From Marinilabilia sp964403175 (GTDB taxonomy: Bacteria; Bacteroidota; Bacteroidia; Bacteroidales; Marinilabiliaceae): DNA of 53,599 nucleotides. Every line of letters begins with the position of its first letter. The stretch's first letter is position 1. Both the position numbers and the translations under genes were made by a program. The notes below the pieces were generated by a model. That model saw nothing but the letters and a program-made list of their open reading frames with translations, ran no database searches and was not told the origin of the DNA. This document shows positions 33,501 to 42,249 of this stretch, piece by piece. The stretch lies in the NCBI GenBank assembly GCA_964403175.1, contig CAYOFH010000008.1, forward strand, positions 1 to 53,599, in the 5' to 3' direction.

Positions 33501-36500
33501 AGTGCCGATGAATTGATTTTCGATGCAATCAACTGGGATGAGCCACAAACAATTACTATTACAGGACTGGATGATGACATTGATGACGGTTTGCAATCTT
33601 ATACACTTCAGGGAACGGTTATCAGTGGGGATAATGATTATGATGATATTACCATAAGCAGCGTCAATGTTAATAACGAGGACGATGACACTGCAGGACT
33701 CAACATCAGCGAAACAGCCATAACAACTTACGAAGATCAGACTCAACCTTCGGCTACGCTGGAGATTTTCTTAAACAGTGAACCCGAATCTACCGTTACT
33801 GTCAGTATTTCATCAAACAACTCAGATGAAGGTCAGTTGCCCACAGCATCTCAGACACTGACCTTTAACAACTCTAACTGGAGAACAACAAAAACAGTAA
33901 CCATCAACGGCGTGAATGATAACATTGCTGATGGGAATCAAACATACTCCATCAATATTTCAACATCATCCACCGATGTCAATTACAACGGCCTTTCTGC
34001 CAATGTAAATGCCACCAATGTAGATGATGACCAGGAAGGCATCAGCGTTTCTGAGAATTCTATTGTTACCTCCGAGGATGAAACTACTGCTGATTTTTCG
34101 GTTGCTTTAGATTCCGAACCGGTTAGTGACGTAGTCATCGATATAACCTCCTCCGATACAGAAGCGGCCGAAAGCACCATTTCGGCTTCACAACTGACCT
34201 TCACATCAGCCAATTGGAATATCGCACAGGAAGTAACCGTTACAGGTGTGGACGACCATCTTATTGACGGTGACCAAAACTATACCATTACCCTCTCCGT
34301 AAATAATGGAGATGCCAATTATCAGACATTGGATGATATTACCATTGATGCCACCAATACAGACAATGATGTAGCAGCAATAATTGTTTCCAAAACAACA
34401 CTGCAGACAAGTGAAGACGGAGCATCTGATAATTTCGACATCCGACTTTCGGCTCAGCCGGAAAGCGATGTTACCGTTACTCTAAACGGACTGGACAATT
34501 CGGAAGGAAGCCTGAACGCATCAACGCTGACCTTCACTCCCGGAAACTGGGACGACAATCAGACCATAACCGTAACTGGTGTTAATGATGAAATTGCAGA
34601 CGGAAATATTTCCTATACATTGTCAGGAACATCAAACAGCAGCTACACCCCGTTTAATGGTATTGGCTCGGATAACATTGAGGTAACCAACATCGACAAC
34701 AACACAGCAGGAATCAGTGTTTCTCCCAGTACTATCAACCTGAATGAAGGAGAAAACGACACTTTTAGCATTTCGCTGAATTCGCAACCCACCTCTGATG
34801 TAACCATCAACCTTTCATCCTCCGATGAAAATGAGGTAACAATTTCTACCGGCAGCGTTACTTTTTCACCCTCCGACTGGACTACCAAAACTATAACTGT
34901 CACTGCTATCAACGACCAGATTGACGATGGAGACCACAGCTATACCATCATTACCTCGAACGCATCAGGAAGTGAACCTGATTACGATGGAATGGCTGTA
35001 GATGACATCAATGTAAATATTACTGACATTCATACAGCAGGCATCTCCACTTCAGTTGCTTCAGGAAATACTACTGAAGCCGGTGGAACAGCCACCTTTA
35101 CTGTGGTACTTGATTCAAAACCAACAGCAAATGTTGAGGTCACGGCAACGTCTGATGATAACACTGAAGGCCAGGTAACCAGCAACCCGCTTACCTTTAC
35201 TCCTGTCAACTGGGACACCCCGCAAACAGTAAGTATCACAGGTATGAACGATGACCTTGATGATGGAAATCAGGACTATAACATTAACGTGGAAATAAAC
35301 AGCGCTGACAGCAATTATGGTTCTGATTTTAACACATCTGTGCCATTAGTCAACGAAGATGATGACACTTCAGGACTGACCATCGTGGAAAACACCCCGT
35401 TTGTGACCACCGAAAAAGGAGGAACAGCCACATTTACCGTGGTGCTTGATTCAGAACCGGTATCAGATGTGACCGTTACCTCTTCATCCAACACAACATC
35501 TGAAGGCCTGGTAACCAACGGAAATTCATTAACATTCACTTCATCTAACTGGAATACTCCACAAACGGTTACCATTACCGGACAAGATGATGATATTGAC
35601 GATGGAAACCAGGAGTATCAGATTGACATAAAAGTTAGCAGTGCAGATACCAAATACGGGAGTGACCTGAATACATCACTTTCTCTGAACAATGAAGATG
35701 ATGATAACTTTGGAGTAAAACTCTTACCGGTTACTTCTACGTCCGACAGATTGGAGACCAGCGAAGACGGCGGACAAGCAACTTTTACTGTAGTTCTTGA
35801 AAGTCAGCCCACCCATCAGGTAACTTTCAGTTTTGTTTCCGGAAACACAGATGAAGGAACAGTCACTTCAAGTGCTACGTTCTCGTCTTCCGACTGGAAT
35901 ACACCGAAAACCATTACTGTTACGGGTGTCAACGATGATGTGGATGACGGAAACCAGGATTATGTGGTCAGCATCACTACCACGAGTAACGATGACAAAT
36001 ACAACGATCTATCCATCAATGATGTTTATCTGACCAACACAGACAATGATGATGCAGGTATTGAACTATCAAAAGCCTCTTTCGAGACTTCAGAACCTGA
36101 TGTTACAGACCAGTTATCCATCAGATTACAATCAGAGCCAACATCGGAGGTTATCATTACCTTTGAATCTTCTGATGAAACAGAAGGAACAGTCACACCG
36201 GAAACACTAACTTTTGACGCAACCAACTGGGATGTTAATCAGGAAGTAATCATTACCGGGCAGGATGATGCCGTAATGGATGGAAACATCGGTTACACCA
36301 TCTCGTATGCTGTTTCATCTGGTGATAAAAAGTATGACAACATTGAAAATAAAGAATTACCCGCCATCAATCTTGATGACGATAATGCCGGTATAACCGT
36401 AACTCCCTCTGCGGGGCTATACACTACAGAGGGCGGCGGAACGGCCAGCTTTGAAATATCGCTTGACAGTGAGCCCACAGAGGCCGTCAGTATTTCTCTT

Positions 36501-39500
36501 GCATCATCAGATATCACTGAAGGAATCATTACCGCTGTTACCCGGGGCACGGTGGACACAGATGCCAATTCAGCAACCATTACTTTCCGTCCGGAGGAAT
36601 GGAAGGATGCCGTTGAAATTACTGTTACCGGGCAGGATGACAATATCGATGATTCGGATGTGGCATACAAAATTTATACGCAAGATGTAGTTAGCACAGA
36701 CAGTGATTACAATAATCATTCTGTCTCCGACGTATCCCTGACTAATAAGGATAATGACGCGTATGGAACAACTGTCACCCCCCGGGACATCATACTTGAT
36801 GAATATGGTGAAGCGAAAATCTTTACTATTGTATTGAAAAGTCGTCCCACCTCGGATGTCACCTATAATCTTACAGCAGAAACAGAAGGACGTGCCACTG
36901 TTACACCGGCATCCGTAACCTTTACAACAGACGATAACGACTGGCAAACGCCCAAAGAGATTACCATCTCCCCGGTCAACAATGACATTGATGACGGAAA
37001 CCTGACATTTTCTGTAGTTCCCGGCAAAGGAGCAACCAACGATTCTCACTACAAAAATCATTCACCAGCCAGCGTATCGGTCACTATAGTGGATGAAGAT
37101 ATCGCCGATTTCGATATCTCCGAACCATCAGGACCTACAACTGAAGATGGTGGAGAAGCGCACTTCTCAATGGCACTCAGGAGTGCTCCCATTGATCAGG
37201 TTCTTTTCGAAATGTCCTCTTCAGATACCACGGAAGGAAAAATCACCCGGGTGTCCAACAACAGAGGAACATTTGATGGCGATAATAAAGTCTATGTAAC
37301 AGTTGACGAAACCAACTGGTCGGAACAAGTAACCGTCACGGTAACCGGTCAGGCGGATAATGTAGCAGACGGCACTCAGACCTATGAAATTGAGTTTGCC
37401 CCCATCATTGGCGGTACAAGCGTATATAACGGACTAACTCCTGAACCTGTTACTTTTGTAAACCAGGACAATGACACCCCGGGTGTAATGATTAGTCCAT
37501 CAAGTGGACTGGAAATTACCGAAGCCGGTGATAGTGATAATTTCAATATATCGCTGAACACTCAGCCCGAAGGGAATGTGGTCATCAATCTCTCTTCGGA
37601 CGACACCAGCGAAGGAGTGATTACGGCCGTTTCCGAGGGACGAGGTACTGTAAACGTAGCCTCCAACGAAGCTACTGTCACCTTCAACTCTACCAACTGG
37701 GATGTTCCTGCAACTGTTACCATTACAGGAACGGACGATGAAGAGCAGGATGGTGATGAAACATTCAACATCAGCACCTCTTACGACGATGTACTTACAG
37801 AAGATGAAAATTACAAAATAGACATTAGTGATGTTTCTGTTACCAACATTGACGACTTCGCTCCCCGTCCACAGGATGATACGGCAACAACTGATCAGGT
37901 AACACCGGTTAATGTTGAGGTACTTTCCAACGATGCAGGACTGGAATATGGTGCAGACATTGGCATCATTTCCCAGCCGGAACATGGCGAGGTAATCGTT
38001 AATCCCGACAATATTATTACCTACAGCCCTGATAGAATGTATCATGGAGTTTTTTCATTCGAATATGAAATCACCAATTCCATCAATCAGTCGGCTTCTG
38101 CAAAAGTCAACATCAATGTAACACACATCAACGTTACACCTGTGGCCAACGACGACAGCAGAGGCACAAGTATCAACACCCCGGTGGAAGTGGATGTTCT
38201 GATGAACGATGAAAATCTCTATGATGCCCCGATAACCGTGTCCATTGCTGATGAATCAACAACCAACGGAACCGTTTCGGTTTCATCAAGCAACAGCATA
38301 ATATTCTCTCCCGAACAGGATTTCACGGGAACCACAACTTTCAGTTATCGCATAACAGATAATGAAGGTGATACCGATGAAGCGACAGTAACCATTCATG
38401 TGAAAGAAGAGAACCACCAGCCGGTGGCCAATGATGACGAGCTGATAATTTATACCAATACCACCGCAGACATTGATGTATTGGCTAACGACGGCGGTCT
38501 GGAAGACGGACTTCAGAGCTTCAGTATCTTTGCTCAACCGGCCAATGGAACTGTCAGCATCAACAGCAACCGTACCTTACATTACATTCCGGAGACAGAT
38601 TTCACAGGTAATGATCTGTTAGTTTACTTCATTGAAGATGTGGACGGTGATTATGCCCTTGGCGTGGTCAACATTCAAGTGCTGGAAACCCCCGATGCCA
38701 CTCCGGTTGCTAATGATGTGGCCGTGGCTACGGAATATGAAACGCCAGTGACAATTGATATCCTGTTCAACGACACAGGTCTGGATGATGGAGTTGCAGG
38801 AGTTACCGTATCGCCTCAGCCTGTAAACGGAACAGCAGTGGTTAATGAGGACTTCACCATCACTTACACCCCAAATGATGGCTTTAGTGGAACTGAAACG
38901 TTTGGGTACCAGGTTTGCGACCAGGACGGAGATTGTGCTTCGGCAGGTATCACAGTGACAGTAAAGGAAGAAGATGTAGAAAACCATCTTCCTGCAGCCA
39001 ACGATGACCATGCAATCACCTACCTGAATACACCCGTTACCATTGATGTACTCACCAACGACACCGGATTGGAAGACGGAATAGGCAGTATCACCATTCC
39101 GGTATCTCCGGTATCCGGATCCGTTAAGGTAAACGATGACAATACAATCACATTCACTCCCGGCTATTTCTTTGCCGGAGAGATCAGCTTCTCCTATATT
39201 GTGGCTGATTCAGACGGCGACTGGGACATAGCAATTATTACAGTCAATGTAACAGAAGACGAAAATATTGTCCCGGTTGCTAAGGATGACGAAGCAACAG
39301 TTGAGGAAAACAGTTCTGTAAATGTTAATGTGCTGGCAAATGACACAGGACTGGAGGATACACCCATAAACGTGAGCATTCATCAACAGCCGGCCAATGG
39401 AACTGTGGTGGTGGAAGGTGACAACTCTGTTTCCTATACCCCCAACGAAGAGTTCTTCGGTGACGATTCATTTAGCTATGCTGCAACGGATGCCAATGGC

Positions 39501-41045
39501 GACTTGGATATTGCCATTGTTGAAGTTACCATAAATCAGGCTGCAAGCGGCATTCCAATCGCAACAGATGATGAGGCTTCAACAACCGAAAACACACCGG
39601 TCATTATCGATGTATTGAGTAATGACTCAGGATTGGCTGACACACCCATTACAGTCACCATCAGTGGAGATCCGACCACTGGTTCGGTAGTGGTGGAAAG
39701 TGACAATACTGTTACTTATACGCCGAACGAGGAGTTCTACGGAAGTGATTCATTCAATTATACTATAACAGATAACAACGGTGACAATGATGTTGCTTTA
39801 GTATCAGTGAATATTGAGCAAGACAACTCCGGTAATGAAGAAAATGAGGATGAAAACGGAAACGAAGAAGACGACAATAATGAGGAAGGTGACAATGACG
39901 ACAACGAGGGAACCAACTATCTGCCGGTAGCAATTGACGATGAAACCACAACTGATGAAAACACTTCCGTAAACATTCAGGTACTGAACAATGACACAGG
40001 TTTACAGGACGAACCGGTTATTGTCACCATTGCTGTGACATCAGAAAACGGTACCACAGAAGTGAATGATGACAACTCCATTACTTTTACTCCTGATGAA
40101 GGATTTACCGGGGAGACATCCTTTTCCTATACGGTTACAGATACCGATGGTGACAGTGACAATGCAAACGTTTCTGTGTTTGTTAGAAAAGTAAATAATT
40201 CTACACCTGTTGCAGAAGATGATTATACCACAACAATAATCAATACTCCGGTGAATATTGATGTATTAATCAATGACTCCGGCATGGACGATCTTCCTTT
40301 AACCATTACATTAAGTAAATCAACAAATGGCAGCACCCTTATTGTAGAGGAGAATAACACCATAACATTCACTCCGGCATTCGACTACGTTGGCCAGAGC
40401 TCTTTTCTCTATGCTGTAACTGATGCTGATGGGGATCAGGCTTCAGCCACAGTGACGATAGATGTGCTCACGGGAATTACAGCTATAAACGACACTATTA
40501 ATTCGGAGAAGAACCAAAACATCAGCTTCAATTTAACAGAGAATGACCTGGGAATAGAAGGAGATGTATTTGTCACACTTTTGCAACATTCCCAAAATGG
40601 AAACTCGATGGTCAGCGAATCCGGGATTTTGAATTATGACCCTCAATTTGATTTTACAGGCAGAGATTCAATATCATATGAGGTCTGCAGCGAAGAGAAT
40701 ATTAATAATTGCAGCAAGGCCTGGGCAATCATAAATATCAATGACCCGGTAGAAGAAATAAATGAGGGATTCAGGATTCCTGAGGGATTTTCGCCTGATG
40801 GAGACGGCGTTAATGATTATTTTGAAATTGTTGGCATTGACCAGTATGAAAGAGTTACCATTCACATATTCAACCGTTGGGGTAATCTGATCTATAAGAG
40901 TGACAATTACCAGAATGACTGGGATGGCACGTCACGCAAGGCACTTGGCTCATCAGGATCGTTGCCAACCGGGACTTACTTTTATGTGGTAAAAATCGTT
41001 GATAACGACAAGCAATACAAAGGCAACGTGTTCCTTAAGAAATAG
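30546..41045 (+). CDS. Giant T9SS type B repeat adhesin (gliding-motility-associated C-terminal domain)
   Basis: About 3,499 residues as drawn, spanning 100 Ns at 30653-30752. Order: a signal peptide ending STFAQ (residue 20); an N-terminal region; a cadherin-like/PKD-like part to about 827; 14 tandem ~115-residue Calx-beta-like repeats (about 828-2440), each with T(S/T)E.G, a TEG-like motif, LTF...NW..PQTVTVTG and DD...DGN..Y; 10 tandem ~93-residue cadherin-like repeats (about 2441-3405) of the type PVA.DD..T..NTPV.IDVL.ND.GL; an acidic Asn/Asp/Glu linker between the seventh and eighth; and a type B sorting domain (about 3408-3499) with EGFSPDGDGVNDYFEI and IFNRWGNLIYKS. It should be exported by T9SS and held at the surface with the PorP/SprF protein encoded next. 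The Ns are of unknown true length, so the N-terminal frame is unproven. Confidence 0.9.
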   Translation: MKKLLPLIIFLTTFSSTFAQEGTKQLMPNSNDRLFXXXXXXXXXXXXXXXXXXXXXXXXXXXXXXXXXXNKVNFRMYPYSFVFVANRYGITPYSEENYIKRVQSMEGDQVSGENLAEYKVFLNDPDRSVWPNTRLAPPTVQVKAEDQLYMDYQYNRYPPYSDIDRGTILLEKNAPECEDEDITFFSIETNIEGYTAIMLDLDGDGEYSAEGSDRVIYRELKKGLNYVLWDFKTDNGAEVADGEYSASATFFGRGPAHFPMYDVEQMDGITTSSIRPFNRLNTTIYWDDSQITEWGDIEGLGRMDATSQKQLKIGQNTPRTWIYEGDDHVNIPHNGEVNTLNTWFNAIDLGYNDIVFEVAQSDTKCLDGEAPWVGDVYKEGPKNNNLVFDEADFDPKFSHPEGTQFQSIRITSTPETGELRYNGSAISVPLEISRENLTNLTYTPPSDWIGKTPFNWEAFDGTRWSNNDEAVYCIINSAPAITEIDDQVLCTNSETQPLNFTVSDDDTAPDDLIITGFSANPSVVPHNGIEIEGTGSNRTVTIKPVPYESGHAIIYLMVEDGLSQSIEEFAVTIAPSLQFSGDTSLCVNDPLQLTAEEFGADSYSWQFDGTEVSNDPTVAQASGHVNYGEWALSIEKYIEEHNITCTSTRNFNVTYSPNTNFTGDQEVCVGEEISLIADEVNATYQWRRGGTGIESQNTGTFSKEAALADDGDDYTLWVNKDGCQWESDPFAISVVLMPSTGLTITPGTVDPGRDGEFVINSTQNGFIYRTYSEGSVIASATSTGGELNMTIPAQYLQPGENAFELTVDNINCEVPLNNPGIVNVNQPGITVLPTSLTTSEDGEAQLFSVELHTSPLNTVNIDLYSDDETEGEITPETLTFDAGNWDTPQTVTVTPVRDRKVDEDINYSIILEPVVSDDPYYNEMDPEDVAVTNANVDVAEVNISHSELTTSESGSTADFTVVLKSIPSTAVRIEFSGLDASEGSISADELIFDAINWDEPQTITITGLDDDIDDGLQSYTLQGTVISGDNDYDDITISSVNVNNEDDDTAGLNISETAITTYEDQTQPSATLEIFLNSEPESTVTVSISSNNSDEGQLPTASQTLTFNNSNWRTTKTVTINGVNDNIADGNQTYSINISTSSTDVNYNGLSANVNATNVDDDQEGISVSENSIVTSEDETTADFSVALDSEPVSDVVIDITSSDTEAAESTISASQLTFTSANWNIAQEVTVTGVDDHLIDGDQNYTITLSVNNGDANYQTLDDITIDATNTDNDVAAIIVSKTTLQTSEDGASDNFDIRLSAQPESDVTVTLNGLDNSEGSLNASTLTFTPGNWDDNQTITVTGVNDEIADGNISYTLSGTSNSSYTPFNGIGSDNIEVTNIDNNTAGISVSPSTINLNEGENDTFSISLNSQPTSDVTINLSSSDENEVTISTGSVTFSPSDWTTKTITVTAINDQIDDGDHSYTIITSNASGSEPDYDGMAVDDINVNITDIHTAGISTSVASGNTTEAGGTATFTVVLDSKPTANVEVTATSDDNTEGQVTSNPLTFTPVNWDTPQTVSITGMNDDLDDGNQDYNINVEINSADSNYGSDFNTSVPLVNEDDDTSGLTIVENTPFVTTEKGGTATFTVVLDSEPVSDVTVTSSSNTTSEGLVTNGNSLTFTSSNWNTPQTVTITGQDDDIDDGNQEYQIDIKVSSADTKYGSDLNTSLSLNNEDDDNFGVKLLPVTSTSDRLETSEDGGQATFTVVLESQPTHQVTFSFVSGNTDEGTVTSSATFSSSDWNTPKTITVTGVNDDVDDGNQDYVVSITTTSNDDKYNDLSINDVYLTNTDNDDAGIELSKASFETSEPDVTDQLSIRLQSEPTSEVIITFESSDETEGTVTPETLTFDATNWDVNQEVIITGQDDAVMDGNIGYTISYAVSSGDKKYDNIENKELPAINLDDDNAGITVTPSAGLYTTEGGGTASFEISLDSEPTEAVSISLASSDITEGIITAVTRGTVDTDANSATITFRPEEWKDAVEITVTGQDDNIDDSDVAYKIYTQDVVSTDSDYNNHSVSDVSLTNKDNDAYGTTVTPRDIILDEYGEAKIFTIVLKSRPTSDVTYNLTAETEGRATVTPASVTFTTDDNDWQTPKEITISPVNNDIDDGNLTFSVVPGKGATNDSHYKNHSPASVSVTIVDEDIADFDISEPSGPTTEDGGEAHFSMALRSAPIDQVLFEMSSSDTTEGKITRVSNNRGTFDGDNKVYVTVDETNWSEQVTVTVTGQADNVADGTQTYEIEFAPIIGGTSVYNGLTPEPVTFVNQDNDTPGVMISPSSGLEITEAGDSDNFNISLNTQPEGNVVINLSSDDTSEGVITAVSEGRGTVNVASNEATVTFNSTNWDVPATVTITGTDDEEQDGDETFNISTSYDDVLTEDENYKIDISDVSVTNIDDFAPRPQDDTATTDQVTPVNVEVLSNDAGLEYGADIGIISQPEHGEVIVNPDNIITYSPDRMYHGVFSFEYEITNSINQSASAKVNINVTHINVTPVANDDSRGTSINTPVEVDVLMNDENLYDAPITVSIADESTTNGTVSVSSSNSIIFSPEQDFTGTTTFSYRITDNEGDTDEATVTIHVKEENHQPVANDDELIIYTNTTADIDVLANDGGLEDGLQSFSIFAQPANGTVSINSNRTLHYIPETDFTGNDLLVYFIEDVDGDYALGVVNIQVLETPDATPVANDVAVATEYETPVTIDILFNDTGLDDGVAGVTVSPQPVNGTAVVNEDFTITYTPNDGFSGTETFGYQVCDQDGDCASAGITVTVKEEDVENHLPAANDDHAITYLNTPVTIDVLTNDTGLEDGIGSITIPVSPVSGSVKVNDDNTITFTPGYFFAGEISFSYIVADSDGDWDIAIITVNVTEDENIVPVAKDDEATVEENSSVNVNVLANDTGLEDTPINVSIHQQPANGTVVVEGDNSVSYTPNEEFFGDDSFSYAATDANGDLDIAIVEVTINQAASGIPIATDDEASTTENTPVIIDVLSNDSGLADTPITVTISGDPTTGSVVVESDNTVTYTPNEEFYGSDSFNYTITDNNGDNDVALVSVNIEQDNSGNEENEDENGNEEDDNNEEGDNDDNEGTNYLPVAIDDETTTDENTSVNIQVLNNDTGLQDEPVIVTIAVTSENGTTEVNDDNSITFTPDEGFTGETSFSYTVTDTDGDSDNANVSVFVRKVNNSTPVAEDDYTTTIINTPVNIDVLINDSGMDDLPLTITLSKSTNGSTLIVEENNTITFTPAFDYVGQSSFLYAVTDADGDQASATVTIDVLTGITAINDTINSEKNQNISFNLTENDLGIEGDVFVTLLQHSQNGNSMVSESGILNYDPQFDFTGRDSISYEVCSEENINNCSKAWAIININDPVEEINEGFRIPEGFSPDGDGVNDYFEIVGIDQYERVTIHIFNRWGNLIYKSDNYQNDWDGTSRKALGSSGSLPTGTYFYVVKIVDNDKQYKGNVFLKK
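30653..30752. other. Assembly gap (100 N)
   Basis: Exactly 100 unknown bases, the conventional placeholder for a scaffold join of unknown size. It falls 36 codons into the giant adhesin. The true missing length may be larger, and joining in frame may be coincidence. Confidence 0.95.
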
Positions 41046-41083
41046 TAAAAATAAACGGAGCATTAACCCCAAAAAATAAACCG

Positions 41084-41977
41084 ATGACATCGTTATACAG
41101 AATAATTTCAGCTGCAGTTCTCCTCCTGGTAATTTTTAATGCAAAGGCCCAGGAAGAGCCCGTTTATACTAATTACATCAACAATCCTCTGGAGATAAAT
41201 CCGGCCATTGCAGGAACGGTGGAAGGCCTCAATCTGAATTTGCTGACCCGGCATCAATGGATTGGCATCGATGGCTACCCGGCCTCCTACAGTTTTGGCG
41301 CCCACACACCCTATCAGAAGCAAAATTTTGGTCTGGGGATAAGTATGGTAACAGATCGTGTAGGCCCTGTGAGAAATACACATTTCAAAGCCTCCTATGC
41401 TTATCAGATAACTGTTTTTCAGGGAGCCAGTTTGTCTATGGGACTTAATGCTGGTATCAGCAACTTCAGCGCCGCTATTTCCGGACTTGAACTTAATGAA
41501 AGCAACGATCATCAGTTTCATAGCGATCTGAATAGAACATCTCCCGTTTTCGGAGTAGGATTTTATCTGAAAACAGATGATTATTTTGCCGGATTATCCT
41601 CTCCCCGGCTAATTCATGTAAGGCTGGAAGATGAATACCGTCAAAGTGATGAACGCTATAATCCTTCTGTTTATCTAATGGGTGGCTATAATCACCGGCT
41701 GGATTATCAATGGCGTTTCCTTCCCTCTGCACTTATTACAGTTTTGCCCGGAGCTCCGGTTGCTGCAGATATCACTGCCAGATTCATGTATCAGGATCAA
41801 TACTATATGGGGGCCCATTATCGCATAGGAGATGCTGCCGGTTTGTTTTTTAATATTCAAATCTCAGAATTTCTGAAAGCCGGTTATGCATTCGACTTCA
41901 CACTCAACAAATTGTCAAGTGTAAACAGTGGAAGTCATGAATTTATGGTGGCGTATAAATTGCAGGATTTGTGGTAA
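41084..41977 (+). CDS. PorP/SprF family type IX secretion membrane protein
   Basis: The 297-residue outer-membrane protein has a signal peptide ending FNAKAQ and the family start EPVYTNYINNPLEINPAIAG. LLTRHQWIGIDGYPASYSFGAHTP and GLGISMVTDRVGPVRNT follow, then a series of amphipathic beta strands to the end. PorP/SprF proteins bind cargo carrying type B sorting domains, as SprF does for SprB. It lies 38 bases after the giant adhesin and is surely its dedicated partner. Confidence 0.93.
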   Translation: MTSLYRIISAAVLLLVIFNAKAQEEPVYTNYINNPLEINPAIAGTVEGLNLNLLTRHQWIGIDGYPASYSFGAHTPYQKQNFGLGISMVTDRVGPVRNTHFKASYAYQITVFQGASLSMGLNAGISNFSAAISGLELNESNDHQFHSDLNRTSPVFGVGFYLKTDDYFAGLSSPRLIHVRLEDEYRQSDERYNPSVYLMGGYNHRLDYQWRFLPSALITVLPGAPVAADITARFMYQDQYYMGAHYRIGDAAGLFFNIQISEFLKAGYAFDFTLNKLSSVNSGSHEFMVAYKLQDLW

Positions 41978-42249
41978 AAAAAGCTTAAACGCAATGATGC
42001 AAAGAGTTCTAATTCGCAGCACAACTCACGCAAAAATGAGTGATTCTTAGCAGATTCGATATGCCATATTAGGTGTGTGGGACTTCGATCCGCCGTTTTG
42101 ACATTTATTCTTACTTTTCATGATGAATCAGCCTTGCCAGCGGCGGCAGTTTGGTGACTAAAACATAATCAAAAACAGAACAAGCCCTGACAGGGGTGAG
42201 ACACCCTTTAATCCCCACTTGCAACTAATTACCACTAACTATTCGCTAA
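41978..42249. other. Intergenic spacer with word-like repeats
   Basis: This 272-base convergent spacer contains degenerate word repeats (ctaattaccactaactattcgctaattacc at 42226-42254, in part). No terminator with a T tract was found. Confidence 0.3.

Noticed and set aside
33000..41000. Many minus-strand frames of 60-180 codons inside the giant adhesin
   Set aside because: They are antisense shadows of the repeat-coding sequence; their lengths follow the repeat period.
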